IMG/VR virus record: IMGVR_UViG_3300027708_000025
Span: 1-64,000 of that record
Origin: a virus
Direction: 5' to 3' (one strand)
DNA: 64,000 nt
This document shows positions 17,094 through 25,464 of the stretch, piece by piece. Numbering within the stretch: position 1 is the first letter of the stretch; each line of letters begins with the position of its first letter. A program made the translations under genes and the position numbers. The notes beneath the pieces are model-generated. The model was not told the DNA's origin. It saw only the letters and a program-made list of their open reading frames with translations, and did no database searches.

Positions 17094-18076
17094 TAGTTAT
17101 TTAGCAATCTATTAAGAATTCTTGAATAATCTTGCCAAACGCTTTCCTTGCTGTATGCTTTATACAGAGGTTCTAGGGGTGCAGTACCATTTGCAATGAT
17201 TTGCCTGATGCTACTATTTTCAATTAAAACGCTAGGTTCTAAGTCCCAATAATTTCGCATCTGATGACTACGTGTTACTGCAATAGGGCGCCCTGACGCC
17301 AATGCATAATCTGGACTACTTGCGAGTCCACATCCATCTAGATAATCATAAAAATAACAGTTAATTGTATTTTGCGCTAACAAGTTAATAATCTGTTGAG
17401 TATCTAATAGATCATGTGTGATGATAACATCAATTCCTGGTTTTGTAATAATGCGTTTAACTTCTTCGGCTCTTGCAAGTGCATTACTTCCTTTACGCCC
17501 ATGAATCTGGTCTTCATAGAATCCAAAAGGAATGTGAAGTCTCAATGTTGCTTCATCGAATTCTTCTTGTACTTTGTGCGCTAGTCTAGCAATGCCTTTG
17601 TGTGGTGGACCAAACCCTTGAAATCCGATGATTGGTTTCTCAGGCTCAACATATGATACTGTTGGTTTTCCTGGAAGCAAACGATTTGTTGTGAACACAT
17701 GCTGTGTCTCTTTCACGCTAGGATCATCTGCAATAATGTATTCCCAACCATGATTGGATCTAGGCGAATATGAATCTGCAATTGATTGGCTCATGTCGTG
17801 CATGATTCGTAGGTGTTTAATGTGTGGAAATACATTTCTCAAATGTGGATGATCCATCCATGGAGTTGTTCCTGGTGCATAGTTATAAACGATTGCTTCA
17901 GGACTTAAAGATAGAATTGCGTCTTCTACTGTATTCATATTGTCTGCGTAAATCATCTTGAAATTAAATTCTGGATGTTCAAGTAATACTTTACCTGTAA
18001 CGTCACCCATCAATCCTATACCACAAGCGGCTTTAAATCCTAAAGTCTGTGTGACAAATAATATAGTACGTTTCAT
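17093..18076 (-). CDS. Glycosyltransferase-like protein (GT-B fold)
   Basis: 327 residues from ATG 18076, two bases after the upstream stop; a longer reading from 18097 would overlap it. Rossmann-like halves: N-terminal 'TILFVTQTLGFKAACGIGLM', and C-terminal 'VIITHDLLDTQQIINLLAQN' and 'SSPDYALASGRPIAVTRS'. The C-terminal pattern of a short helix plus 'DYALASGRP' resembles the nucleotide-sugar site of GT-B enzymes. It is paralogous in layout to the protein at 19046-19972 (DRALASKKPFGV). Sugar and acceptor unknown. Confidence 0.65.
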   Translation of the reverse strand: MKRTILFVTQTLGFKAACGIGLMGDVTGKVLLEHPEFNFKMIYADNMNTVEDAILSLSPEAIVYNYAPGTTPWMDHPHLRNVFPHIKHLRIMHDMSQSIADSYSPRSNHGWEYIIADDPSVKETQHVFTTNRLLPGKPTVSYVEPEKPIIGFQGFGPPHKGIARLAHKVQEEFDEATLRLHIPFGFYEDQIHGRKGSNALARAEEVKRIITKPGIDVIITHDLLDTQQIINLLAQNTINCYFYDYLDGCGLASSPDYALASGRPIAVTRSHQMRNYWDLEPSVLIENSSIRQIIANGTAPLEPLYKAYSKESVWQDYSRILNRLLNN

Positions 18077-18077
18077 T

Positions 18078-19049
18078 TTATTGTTTTCCATTTTCAACTT
18101 GAAAATTAATCCACCGATAGGTTTCTTTCAGTCCTTCTTTCAGATTTTGACTTGGGCGCCAATTTAATTTTTCTTCTATCAACTCATTGTTACTGTTACG
18201 CCCACGTACACCTGTTGGACCATCAATGTGTTTCTTGCGGATTGTTTTGCCTGCAATCTGTGCAACAAGATCAACTGTGTCGTTGATACTAATCATTTGA
18301 TCTGCACCGATGTTAACTGGACCATGAAACGTTTCACTATTCATCAAGTGTCTAACGCCTTCAATACAATCATCAATGTATAGAAAACTTCTAGTCTGTT
18401 CGCCATCACCCCAAATTTCAATTTCATCACCATCATTCGCTTTTGCAATCTTTCTGCAAACTGCGGCTGGAAACTTCTCTTTACCTCCGTCCCATGTACC
18501 ATATGGTCCAAAGATATTGTGAAATCTAGCAACTTTGTTTTGCATACCATGTTGACGATTGTATGCATGAAACAATCTTTCAGAGAATAACTTTTCCCAT
18601 CCATATTCAGAATCGGGATGTGCTGGATATGCACTTGATTCTCTGCAATCAGGATTTACATTTGATGATTGTAGTTCTTCATTGTATACACATGCGCTAC
18701 TGCTGAAGAATACTTTTTTGATGTTCATCTCTTTACATCTATGGAGAACATTCAAATTAATTGTTGCGCTATTGTGCATTACATCTGCATCATATAAATT
18801 TGTATTGATATAACCTGCACCACCCATGTCGGCAGCCAATTGATATACTTCATCAAATTGTTGGTCAATAACATTTTTTACTTCAGATTGTGAAGTTAAA
18901 TCTGCAAGTTGAAAATCATCTGCGTGACTATATTCATGTTCATGTAGTTTTTTATCTACGCCACGAACCCAATAGCCTTCTGATTTTAAACGCTTAACCA
19001 TGTGACCGCCAATGAAGCCACCAGCGCCTAGTACTAATGCAGTTTTCAT
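18078..19049 (-). CDS. NAD-dependent epimerase, GDP-mannose 3,5-epimerase-like
   Basis: 323 residues, short-chain dehydrogenase/epimerase. Nucleotide site GAGGFIGGHMVKRL at residues 8-21, 'YQLAADMGGAGYI' near 68, Ser in 'SSSACVY', and catalytic YGWEK near 150. 'AADMGGAGYI' and 'FHNIFGPYGTWDGGKEK' closely match GDP-mannose 3,5-epimerase and related sugar epimerases. GDP-mannose is the likely substrate because a GDP-mannose 4,6-dehydratase is encoded in the same operon. It overlaps both neighbours by a few bases. Confidence 0.82.
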   Translation of the reverse strand: MKTALVLGAGGFIGGHMVKRLKSEGYWVRGVDKKLHEHEYSHADDFQLADLTSQSEVKNVIDQQFDEVYQLAADMGGAGYINTNLYDADVMHNSATINLNVLHRCKEMNIKKVFFSSSACVYNEELQSSNVNPDCRESSAYPAHPDSEYGWEKLFSERLFHAYNRQHGMQNKVARFHNIFGPYGTWDGGKEKFPAAVCRKIAKANDGDEIEIWGDGEQTRSFLYIDDCIEGVRHLMNSETFHGPVNIGADQMISINDTVDLVAQIAGKTIRKKHIDGPTGVRGRNSNNELIEEKLNWRPSQNLKEGLKETYRWINFQVENGKQ

Positions 19050-19972
19050 TTGTCTAATAATCCTTCGTACAATGTCAATAATTTATTTGGATTCCAAGCA
19101 TCATAGAATTCTTGAAATGGTTCAATTCCACCAGCAACAATATCTTTGATTGAAGTTTTTGTCAAATCGTTGAAATCTCTTCTAGTATGTGATAAGAATG
19201 TAGAATCATTAACGCCAAAAGGTTTCTTTGATGCTAACGCACGATCTACTGATCCACTCACGCCAGGAACATTTGGTGTCTTATACCAATACAGATTAAT
19301 GTCGTTTTGATTTAACCACGTAATCAAATCTTTTTTATTGAAGAATTCTTGAGTCACATTGATTTGAACATTACTCTTAGCAAGTTTTCTACATGCACGT
19401 TCTAATGAATTTGAAAGCCCACCAGATGGATCAACATAAGCACCATTTGCTAAGTGAAGATTTAAAATAACATCTTCGCTAAATTGTTCGTTTATTAATC
19501 CGATGATTTGTTCTAGATTCTTTGTTACATTACTGATGCCACTTGTGCCAATCTTCAATACATCATTGGGTTTTGAATATTGAATGTTATCGTAGTATGA
19601 GATTGGAGGAACGCCAGCGTATTCATCTCCCGATGTTTCTTTTCTAGGGTCGGTAAAAATGTAAGAATTAATTCCAGTAAATTTATTAACGTGTTCATGC
19701 CCAACAATCGCTAATTGTTTAGTCTTTGTTGAATTTGCAATCGGTCTAGTGATACCATTGTTTAGCCAATTCAATGTAGATGGATGATGATTGTATATAA
19801 TAGCATATGGATCTATATCAGCCACTTGTTGATTAAATTCTCTATGTGAATCGGTAGCTAAAAATTCAAACTCATAGTTTTTAGATGTTTTTAAAATTTC
19901 ATATACAGAATCTGCATACTGATAGATACCGCATTCTTTAGTCGCACCAGTTACTAAAATTACTTTTTTCAT
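19046..19972 (-). CDS. Glycosyltransferase-like protein (GT-B fold)
   Basis: 308 residues. It opens 'KKVILVTGATKECGIYQYAD' and has C-terminal 'DLITWLNQNDINLYWYKTPN' then GVSGSVDRALASKKPFGV, laid out like the protein at 17093-18076. 'ATKECGIYQYADSVYEIL' resembles the start of family 4-type transferases. It overlaps the epimerase start by ATGA. Probably transfers a sugar made by the same operon; donor and acceptor unknown. Confidence 0.6.
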   Translation of the reverse strand: MKKVILVTGATKECGIYQYADSVYEILKTSKNYEFEFLATDSHREFNQQVADIDPYAIIYNHHPSTLNWLNNGITRPIANSTKTKQLAIVGHEHVNKFTGINSYIFTDPRKETSGDEYAGVPPISYYDNIQYSKPNDVLKIGTSGISNVTKNLEQIIGLINEQFSEDVILNLHLANGAYVDPSGGLSNSLERACRKLAKSNVQINVTQEFFNKKDLITWLNQNDINLYWYKTPNVPGVSGSVDRALASKKPFGVNDSTFLSHTRRDFNDLTKTSIKDIVAGGIEPFQEFYDAWNPNKLLTLYEGLLDK

Positions 19973-20889
19973 GTTATATGTTTTGTAGGTTTTCTATTGG
20001 AAGAATATGTTGGTGTCAGAATTAAATCACTAATAATCTTAATTGCAACTTGATCGTCTATTGTATCACTAAAATATGAGTTTGTCAAATACTCACCTTC
20101 ACCCATCAAGCAATCACGCATCTTATGGCTAAAGCACATGAAGGTTTGTTCTGGATTGTTCATGTTTGTTTTAGTGTGTGCATACGTAAATGGACCACTA
20201 TTCTTGCCAACAATAAGTTTAGCAAATTGACTGATGTATCCGATTTGATTTAGATTGCCTGTTGGAGAACCAAAAATACTGTCGGTACAGTTTACGTTAT
20301 TTTTAGTAACGCCAATATCATGTGTGATTAGAAATGCATAATCTGGAAAACTAGATGATATCGAATCAATGATATTTTTCATATCACCCATGCTACTCTG
20401 TTCGCTTTGCTGAACACCATTACAAATAAGAATTAAATTCTTTGGAACAATTGTTCTTAGATATGAATCGCATTCTTTTAGATCAAAACGATACCAATCA
20501 ATCTTTGGTAGATAGAAGAAGTAATCGCCTTTCATTTCAATTTCTAATGCATTGAAAATCTCTTTCCACATCGTATGTAGACAATGAAAATTAGCATGAT
20601 CTTTTTCTTTTAAATGTTTACCAATCCAACAACCGACCCAAGTATTGATATATAATGTTTTGGAATCATTCTGCGAAACTGCTAAAGGCACAAACGTGCC
20701 AATAGCAGGAATCTCGTTAAGTGTTATATGCTTACAATTTAAATCCGAAACAATGTTTGCATGATTGTTGTGTGCATATAAGAATTCAACATTAGGGAAA
20801 CGGCTAATGATATCACGAACATATTCTTTGTTTATGAAACAGTCGCCGTTTCTCCATTGATTGAAGAAAACGATCTTGGTGAAATTCAT
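19969..20889 (-). CDS. Putative glycosyltransferase, GT9/heptosyltransferase-like fold
   Basis: 306 residues, no membrane segment. 'KIVFFNQWRNGDCFINKEYV' at the N-terminus and 'ISQFAKLIVGKNSGPFTYAH' at the C-terminus recall the two halves of heptosyltransferase-like proteins (GD near the start; 'GKNSGP' where these enzymes bind nucleotide). I cannot place it firmly. It is coupled to its neighbours by ATGA overlaps. Confidence 0.5.
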   Translation of the reverse strand: MNFTKIVFFNQWRNGDCFINKEYVRDIISRFPNVEFLYAHNNHANIVSDLNCKHITLNEIPAIGTFVPLAVSQNDSKTLYINTWVGCWIGKHLKEKDHANFHCLHTMWKEIFNALEIEMKGDYFFYLPKIDWYRFDLKECDSYLRTIVPKNLILICNGVQQSEQSSMGDMKNIIDSISSSFPDYAFLITHDIGVTKNNVNCTDSIFGSPTGNLNQIGYISQFAKLIVGKNSGPFTYAHTKTNMNNPEQTFMCFSHKMRDCLMGEGEYLTNSYFSDTIDDQVAIKIISDLILTPTYSSNRKPTKHIT

Positions 20890-22109
20890 TTTGAAATAAT
20901 TTCAAAGATTGGGCATGGAACAATAAATGAACCACCCGCATCTAAAAATGCTTTTTCTCTTGTTTGAAATTCGCTAATGAAGTGCCATGGAAGAACCAAA
21001 GCAAAGTCTGGATTTGCTTTACGCATTTCTTCTTCGCTAATAATTGGAATGTTTGTTCCAATTGTTTTATAACCAAACTTGTATGGGCTACGTTCTGCAA
21101 TAGCATTAATGTAAGTACCATCTAAACCAAAGTACTGTAGCAAAGTATTGCCTTTAGTGCTTGCGCCATAACCATAAACACTCTTACCTGAAGATTTTGC
21201 TTCTTCAATAAATGTAAGAACGTCAGTCCGTAAATCATCAAGCCTAACTTTGAATGCATCCCAAACTAAAGGACTTGAAATATCTAACACATTATTCTCA
21301 TACTCAAGAATAGTGTTTACACGATAGTCGCACACATCACGCAAAGGAGAAGTTCCAAAACTTGCAACGTTTGCTGTATCTTTTTGGAAGTAAACTCTGA
21401 AGCTACCACCATTCGTATCGTTCAAACTGCAATCAACAAGATTGAATCCATGTTGAGCAAACAACTTGCTGATACTCTTCAAGTCATAATAGTAAACGTG
21501 TTCGTGGCAGATATTATCAAACGCTAATTGATTGACCATCAAAGGTGTGTAACTCATCTGAAGAACAGCAACGCCATCATCGTCAAGAATGTCATACATG
21601 TCTTGCACAAATGGATGTGGATTGTCTAAGTCATAAAACATTGCAATGCAAGTAATAACTTTTGGTTTTTTATCTGCAAACTTTGTTTTCTTCCATGCAT
21701 CTTTGCTGAAGTAATCTTGTACGACAGTAGCAACTTTACTGCTTTCTGCATAGAAAGAATCGTCACATGGATCAATACCAACTTTGTTTAGATTGTCTGG
21801 TACTGCTTTCAATAAAGTGCCATCGTTACATGCAATGTCAAGCCAAATGTCATCATCTTTCAATTTAACTCTAGATGTGATTTCTTTAACAATGCCTTGA
21901 AGTTCAAGTGTCATGCTAGTATTGATTGCACTACGATACCAATACTTACCCCACATTGTAGATGCTGGTGCAACATCTTTCAATCGTGGTGCGCCTAACT
22001 CTTCATCAAGATACAAATCAAGACTGTACTTTTTACGTCCAGCCATTTCGCCGTCATCTTTGATAAAGTCGCTTACATAGTGATCGCCAAGTTCAAGTAG
22101 TTTTTTCAT
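20886..22109 (-). CDS. SAM-dependent sugar C-methyltransferase-like protein
   Basis: 407 residues from ATG 22109, placed by GAGGAATAAT and the upstream stop. Architecture of the NovU/TylC3 class: N-terminal substrate domain, SAM-binding domain with 'IWLDIACNDGTLLKAVPDNL', the 'NICHEHVYYYDLKSI' motif, and a C-terminal 'GKSVYGYGASTKGNTLLQYF' domain. The usual N-terminal zinc-binding Cys cluster is absent; the protein begins directly at LLELGDHYVSDFI. Members methylate nucleotide-linked keto-sugars, so it may act on the product of the 4,6-dehydratase. Confidence 0.8.
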   Translation of the reverse strand: MKKLLELGDHYVSDFIKDDGEMAGRKKYSLDLYLDEELGAPRLKDVAPASTMWGKYWYRSAINTSMTLELQGIVKEITSRVKLKDDDIWLDIACNDGTLLKAVPDNLNKVGIDPCDDSFYAESSKVATVVQDYFSKDAWKKTKFADKKPKVITCIAMFYDLDNPHPFVQDMYDILDDDGVAVLQMSYTPLMVNQLAFDNICHEHVYYYDLKSISKLFAQHGFNLVDCSLNDTNGGSFRVYFQKDTANVASFGTSPLRDVCDYRVNTILEYENNVLDISSPLVWDAFKVRLDDLRTDVLTFIEEAKSSGKSVYGYGASTKGNTLLQYFGLDGTYINAIAERSPYKFGYKTIGTNIPIISEEEMRKANPDFALVLPWHFISEFQTREKAFLDAGGSFIVPCPIFEIISK

Positions 22110-22110
22110 A

Positions 22111-22488
22111 TTATTCCTCATGTGATTTTTCTTCAACCAATTCTGAATTACAAAGAATATTTATTTCTTTTTTAATTCGGCTTCGTTCATCGTTTGTTTT
22201 ATATATCTTTCTAGCAACCTCAATGAAGTCGCCAGTAAATTGTTGAATCTTTTCATAGTGTCTAATGTCTTCTTCAAGAAACCATAAACGCAAATTGACT
22301 TCCATCAATTCTTGCTGGTGTTCTAGCACATCTTTTTGTATTGTAACATATTCAGAAATAGAAGTCAATGCATCATGTTCATGTTGAACATTGATTAATT
22401 TATTCTTATCTTTGATTTGATTTAACTTGATTTTAAGAATGGTGATCTTGTCTATCAACTCTCCAACACTTACTGGTATATAAATCAT
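22111..22488 (-). CDS. DUF6165-like protein
   Basis: 125 residues, mostly helical. The N-terminal 'IPVSVGELIDKITILKIKL' is the hallmark of DUF6165 proteins, often found in polysaccharide clusters. The C-terminal half is a predicted coiled coil with many Glu/Lys. It overlaps its upstream neighbour by ATGA. Function unknown. Confidence 0.7.
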   Translation of the reverse strand: MIYIPVSVGELIDKITILKIKLNQIKDKNKLINVQHEHDALTSISEYVTIQKDVLEHQQELMEVNLRLWFLEEDIRHYEKIQQFTGDFIEVARKIYKTNDERSRIKKEINILCNSELVEEKSHEE

Positions 22489-23369
22489 TTTCTTTCAATG
22501 TCCTCTTCAATGCAATTTTCGCCATATTGAATTTCAATAACTCTTAACGGCTCATCTGTTTCATTGCAGAGTTTGTGCCATTGCTCTCTACTAATATGTA
22601 GACTTTCAAATTTATCGTAAGTCCCAACTAAGTCCATATCAGTACCAGCATTTAGTGTATAAACTGTAGCAGTACCTTCAGCAACAAACCAATGTTCTGA
22701 ACGATCTTTATGCCGTTGCATACTCAAACAAGTTTTAGCACCAACAGTTAATTCTTTAACTTTGATTTCTTTACCTTGTTCATGCAGTACTCTATAGTAA
22801 CCCCATGCTCTGGTAGTCTTGGGTGCTTTCCACTCTTCAAGAATCCATGAAGATGAATTCATTTTGTTATCACCACCAACAGAGAATACAAATTCTAAAT
22901 TGTCTTTGTATCGTATATCATCAAGCAATCCCATTTCAGGAATGTTTTCTGCTGTTCTATCTCCACCATTTGCAAAAATAATCTTTGCGCCAGGAAATGT
23001 TTGAGTTGATTGTTTGATTGCATTGATAGAATTATTTTCGTCATCATTAAATTCAATAACGTAATCTACCATCTCTAAATTCTTAATCAACTGAAAACGT
23101 TCATTCCAAGTATAGAACGAACGTCCTTTTTTTCTTTTCAACCAAGAATCGGAATTGATACCAACAACAAGTGTGTCGCCTAATGCTTTAGCCGCTTTGA
23201 AGTATGCAAGATGCCCTGAGTGAAGTGGATCAAATCCACCTGTAACTAGAACAACTCTTTTTTCTGGTGATCTGACTAAAACTCTAAAGTTTGGCGCTTG
23301 ACCAAATTCTCTAGCATAAATTGTTTTACCGCCATCTGGACTTTCATATACTACTTTAGGTGTTTCCAT
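22485..23369 (-). CDS. Fusion of a cytidylyltransferase domain and a mannose-6-P-isomerase-type cupin
   Basis: 294 residues with two recognisable halves. Residues about 38-180 carry 'VTGGFDPLHSGHLAYF', the HxGH-type nucleotidyltransferase motif of RfaE/TagD-like enzymes. Residues about 187-294 carry 'WGYYRVLHEQGKEIKVKELT' and 'MQRHKDRSEHWFVAEGTATV', the cupin of type II mannose-6-phosphate isomerase/GMP proteins. The pairing of an activating transferase with a sugar isomerase cupin in one chain is unusual. It may supply or bind an activated sugar for the operon. Catalytic residues of the cupin (His pairs) are present. Confidence 0.78.
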   Translation of the reverse strand: METPKVVYESPDGGKTIYAREFGQAPNFRVLVRSPEKRVVLVTGGFDPLHSGHLAYFKAAKALGDTLVVGINSDSWLKRKKGRSFYTWNERFQLIKNLEMVDYVIEFNDDENNSINAIKQSTQTFPGAKIIFANGGDRTAENIPEMGLLDDIRYKDNLEFVFSVGGDNKMNSSSWILEEWKAPKTTRAWGYYRVLHEQGKEIKVKELTVGAKTCLSMQRHKDRSEHWFVAEGTATVYTLNAGTDMDLVGTYDKFESLHISREQWHKLCNETDEPLRVIEIQYGENCIEEDIERK

Positions 23370-24387
23370 TTTTCTGAATCCTCATTTCACTTTCGCACAT
23401 ATCAAACACCAAGTCTTTAAATGTATACTCTGGTGTCCAACCCAAAACAGTTTTTGCTTTAGTGCAATCACCAAAGATTGTTGGCACTTCTGCTGGACGA
23501 TAAAAGTCTTTGTTCACTTTGATGATAGTCTTACCAGTAGACTTATTGATACCGATTTCACTCAAACCTTCACCTCGCCATTCAATTTCAAATCCGAGAT
23601 ATGTCGCAACATCATTACAGAAGTCTTTTACTGAATGCTCTTCACCACTAGAGATTGCATAGTCATCCGGTTTGTCTTGTTGTAGAATCAACCACATCGC
23701 ACGAACGTAATCTTTAGCATGTCCCCAATCACGCCTTGCTGTTAGATTTCCTAGTTCTAGAATATCTTGCAAACCGAGATGAGTACGAATCATACCTAGT
23801 ACAATTTTGCGTGTAACAAATTCAGGACCTCTACGTGGGCTTTCGTGATTAAACAAAATACCATTGCATGAGAATAGATTAAAACTCTCACGATAGTTTA
23901 CTGTGATCCAATAGCCATACATCTTAGCAACAGCATAAGGTGAACGTGGATAGAATGGAGTGTTTTCTGTTTGTGGAGTTTCTTTTACCTTACCATACAA
24001 CTCACTGGTTGATGCTTGATAAAATTTGACTTGCTTTTCTTTAGACAATCGTTTGACTGCTTCAAGCAATTTGAGTACACCAATAGCGTTAACATCGCCA
24101 GTGTATGTTGGGCAATCATAACTTACGCTAACGTGACTTTGTGCGCCTAAGTTATAAACCTCATCTGGTCTTACTTTGAGAATAATACTTTCAAGATTGG
24201 CCGCATCTGTTAGATCGCTATAGTGAAATGTAATTTGGTCTTTGACATGGTTGATGTTTGCAGTATTGTTTCCTGTACTTGATCGGCGTACAAGACCATG
24301 CACATTATAACCCTTTTCAAGTAGAAGTTCTGCTAGATAACTTCCATCTTGTCCTGTAATACCTGTAATCAAGGCAGTTTTTTGCAT
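23356..24387 (-). CDS. gmd: GDP-mannose 4,6-dehydratase
   Basis: 343 residues, full length. 'TALITGITGQDGSYLAELLL' at the N-terminus, 'VYNLGAQSHVSVSY', 'ASTSELYGKVKETPQTE', catalytic Tyr/Lys in 'SPYAVAKMYGYW', and 'LFNHESPRRGPEFVTRKI' are all diagnostic. It converts GDP-mannose to GDP-4-keto-6-deoxymannose, first step to fucose, perosamine or branched sugars. It is the first gene of the operon, starts behind AGGATGGATATAAT just after the tmRNA gene, and may be read from the tmRNA promoter. Confidence 0.95.
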   Translation of the reverse strand: MQKTALITGITGQDGSYLAELLLEKGYNVHGLVRRSSTGNNTANINHVKDQITFHYSDLTDAANLESIILKVRPDEVYNLGAQSHVSVSYDCPTYTGDVNAIGVLKLLEAVKRLSKEKQVKFYQASTSELYGKVKETPQTENTPFYPRSPYAVAKMYGYWITVNYRESFNLFSCNGILFNHESPRRGPEFVTRKIVLGMIRTHLGLQDILELGNLTARRDWGHAKDYVRAMWLILQQDKPDDYAISSGEEHSVKDFCNDVATYLGFEIEWRGEGLSEIGINKSTGKTIIKVNKDFYRPAEVPTIFGDCTKAKTVLGWTPEYTFKDLVFDMCESEMRIQKNGNT

Positions 24388-24420
24388 ATTATATCCATCC
24401 TATTTTATTGTGAAATCTGT

Positions 24421-24739
24421 GACAGGTTATTCTGTTACGAGGAAACCTGTCGAAACCCTAGTCAGCGTTTAGGCTGCCAATGCGAAACGTGAGTCGTTTG
24501 CGTTTACTTTTTTTTCTTCTTTTTACATCGTTGCTGATGTGCTGTCCACTCTGTTACTCTTTGCCCTGTCGAAACTATGCACCCCCATCAAAAGCATTCT
24601 TAATCTCCAGCATACTTGTGGCGATCAATCCACTTTCAACCTTCTCTGATCCTGCGTCCAGTTTAGAATACTTTTGGTGGAGGTGGGGGGATTCGCACCC
24701 CCGTCCAGAACCTGTTTCTCTTTGCTTCATACAGCAATA
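24421..24739 (-). ncRNA. ssrA: Circularly permuted two-piece tmRNA gene
   Basis: On the minus strand the acceptor half comes first. It has a T-arm of GGGGG, loop TGCGAAT and CCCCC at 24686-24702, then CACCTCC and an encoded ACCA ending at 24675. After an intervening spacer (24587-24674), the coding half starts with GGGGGTG at 24586 and a D-loop-like TTTCGACAGGG. GGGGGTG pairs perfectly with CACCTCC, including the G3-U70 alanine identity pair. The resume codon GCA at 24499-24501 opens the tag ANDSRFALAA with TAA at 24469-24471. An 8-bp hairpin GACAGGTT/AACCTGTC (24421-24451) closes the coding half. The T-loop has G where tRNAs have the second T. Two-piece tmRNAs are known from alphaproteobacteria, cyanobacteria and some betaproteobacteria; the tag is of betaproteobacterial type. 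Confidence 0.92.
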
Positions 24740-24745
24740 ACTAAC

Positions 24746-24774
24746 ATTATAACGTTATTTATACAACTAGTCAA
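24746..24774 (-). promoter_or_regulatory. tmRNA promoter, consensus sigma70 with embedded late-like motif
   Basis: TTGACT (24769-24774), 17-base spacer, TATAAT (24746-24751) on the minus strand. The spacer itself contains TATAAATA (24756-24763), identical to the T4 late promoter. The predicted start near 24739 is just before the acceptor half of the tmRNA. Confidence 0.75.
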
Positions 24775-25435
24775 TCAATACAGCATCATATGCTTCACGG
24801 TAAGATATAAAATCTTTGATGTAATCATTGCGCTTCTTAATGAACACTTGTGGATGTTCAGAGTCAACTGCTATCATAATTACAATTTGTGATACTGGTA
24901 TTCCAGTTCGCTCTTCATACATGACTGCATACGCAGAACATTGCATGAAGTATCCTTTAATCCAACTCTCTTCTTTTAACTTGCCTGAAGTCTTAAAGTC
25001 AATGATAGATAGCTTGCCATCATATTCTGCAATACAGTCAACTCTACCAGCAACTTTTAGATGATGAGAATACAAAGGAATCTCTAGCGCATGAATGTTG
25101 TTTACATGTTCATCTAATAAAGGTTGTAGAGACTTGAACATAGCAACAGAATCGGGCATTGTTTTACGTGCATAGTCTTCTTCGTTGTTCAAATAGTTTT
25201 CACAAATCTTGTGTACTCTAGTTCCACGGCTGGATGCTTTAGTTGAAATACGATTGGCTTCTTCTTCGCCCACACGTTTTCTCCATTCGAGGATTTTATC
25301 TTTGCCGTGCTGAGAGGTAATGGTAGTAACAGAGGGATATAGTAATCCCTCTGGTGTCTTGTAGAATCGTTTGCCGTTTACTGTCTCGGTTTCCAAATCA
25401 TAGTCAATGTCGCATCCAATGTGTTTAAAGTTCAC
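24767..25435 (-). CDS. PD-(D/E)XK exonuclease, RecB/Cas4-like
   Basis: 222 residues with a GTG start at 25435. The catalytic signature 'AGRVDCIAEYDGKLSIIDFK' TS (D...D-x-K) lies near residues 128-148, followed by a QCSAYAVMYEE (Q-x3-Y) motif. An upstream 'RGTRVHKICENYL' helix carries the conserved His of the family. Such nucleases are common in T4-like phages and are thought to help host DNA degradation or recombination. Its 3' end overlaps the tmRNA promoter. Confidence 0.82.
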   Translation of the reverse strand: MNFKHIGCDIDYDLETETVNGKRFYKTPEGLLYPSVTTITSQHGKDKILEWRKRVGEEEANRISTKASSRGTRVHKICENYLNNEEDYARKTMPDSVAMFKSLQPLLDEHVNNIHALEIPLYSHHLKVAGRVDCIAEYDGKLSIIDFKTSGKLKEESWIKGYFMQCSAYAVMYEERTGIPVSQIVIMIAVDSEHPQVFIKKRNDYIKDFISYREAYDAVLID

Positions 25436-25464
25436 TTCGCATAATCCTGTAATATAATGATATT

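Noticed and set aside
24446-24573. TTTCGACAGG occurring twice in the tmRNA as an insertion-site duplication
   Set aside because: One copy belongs to the conserved D-loop region and the other to the closing hairpin; ten shared bases can arise by structure or chance.
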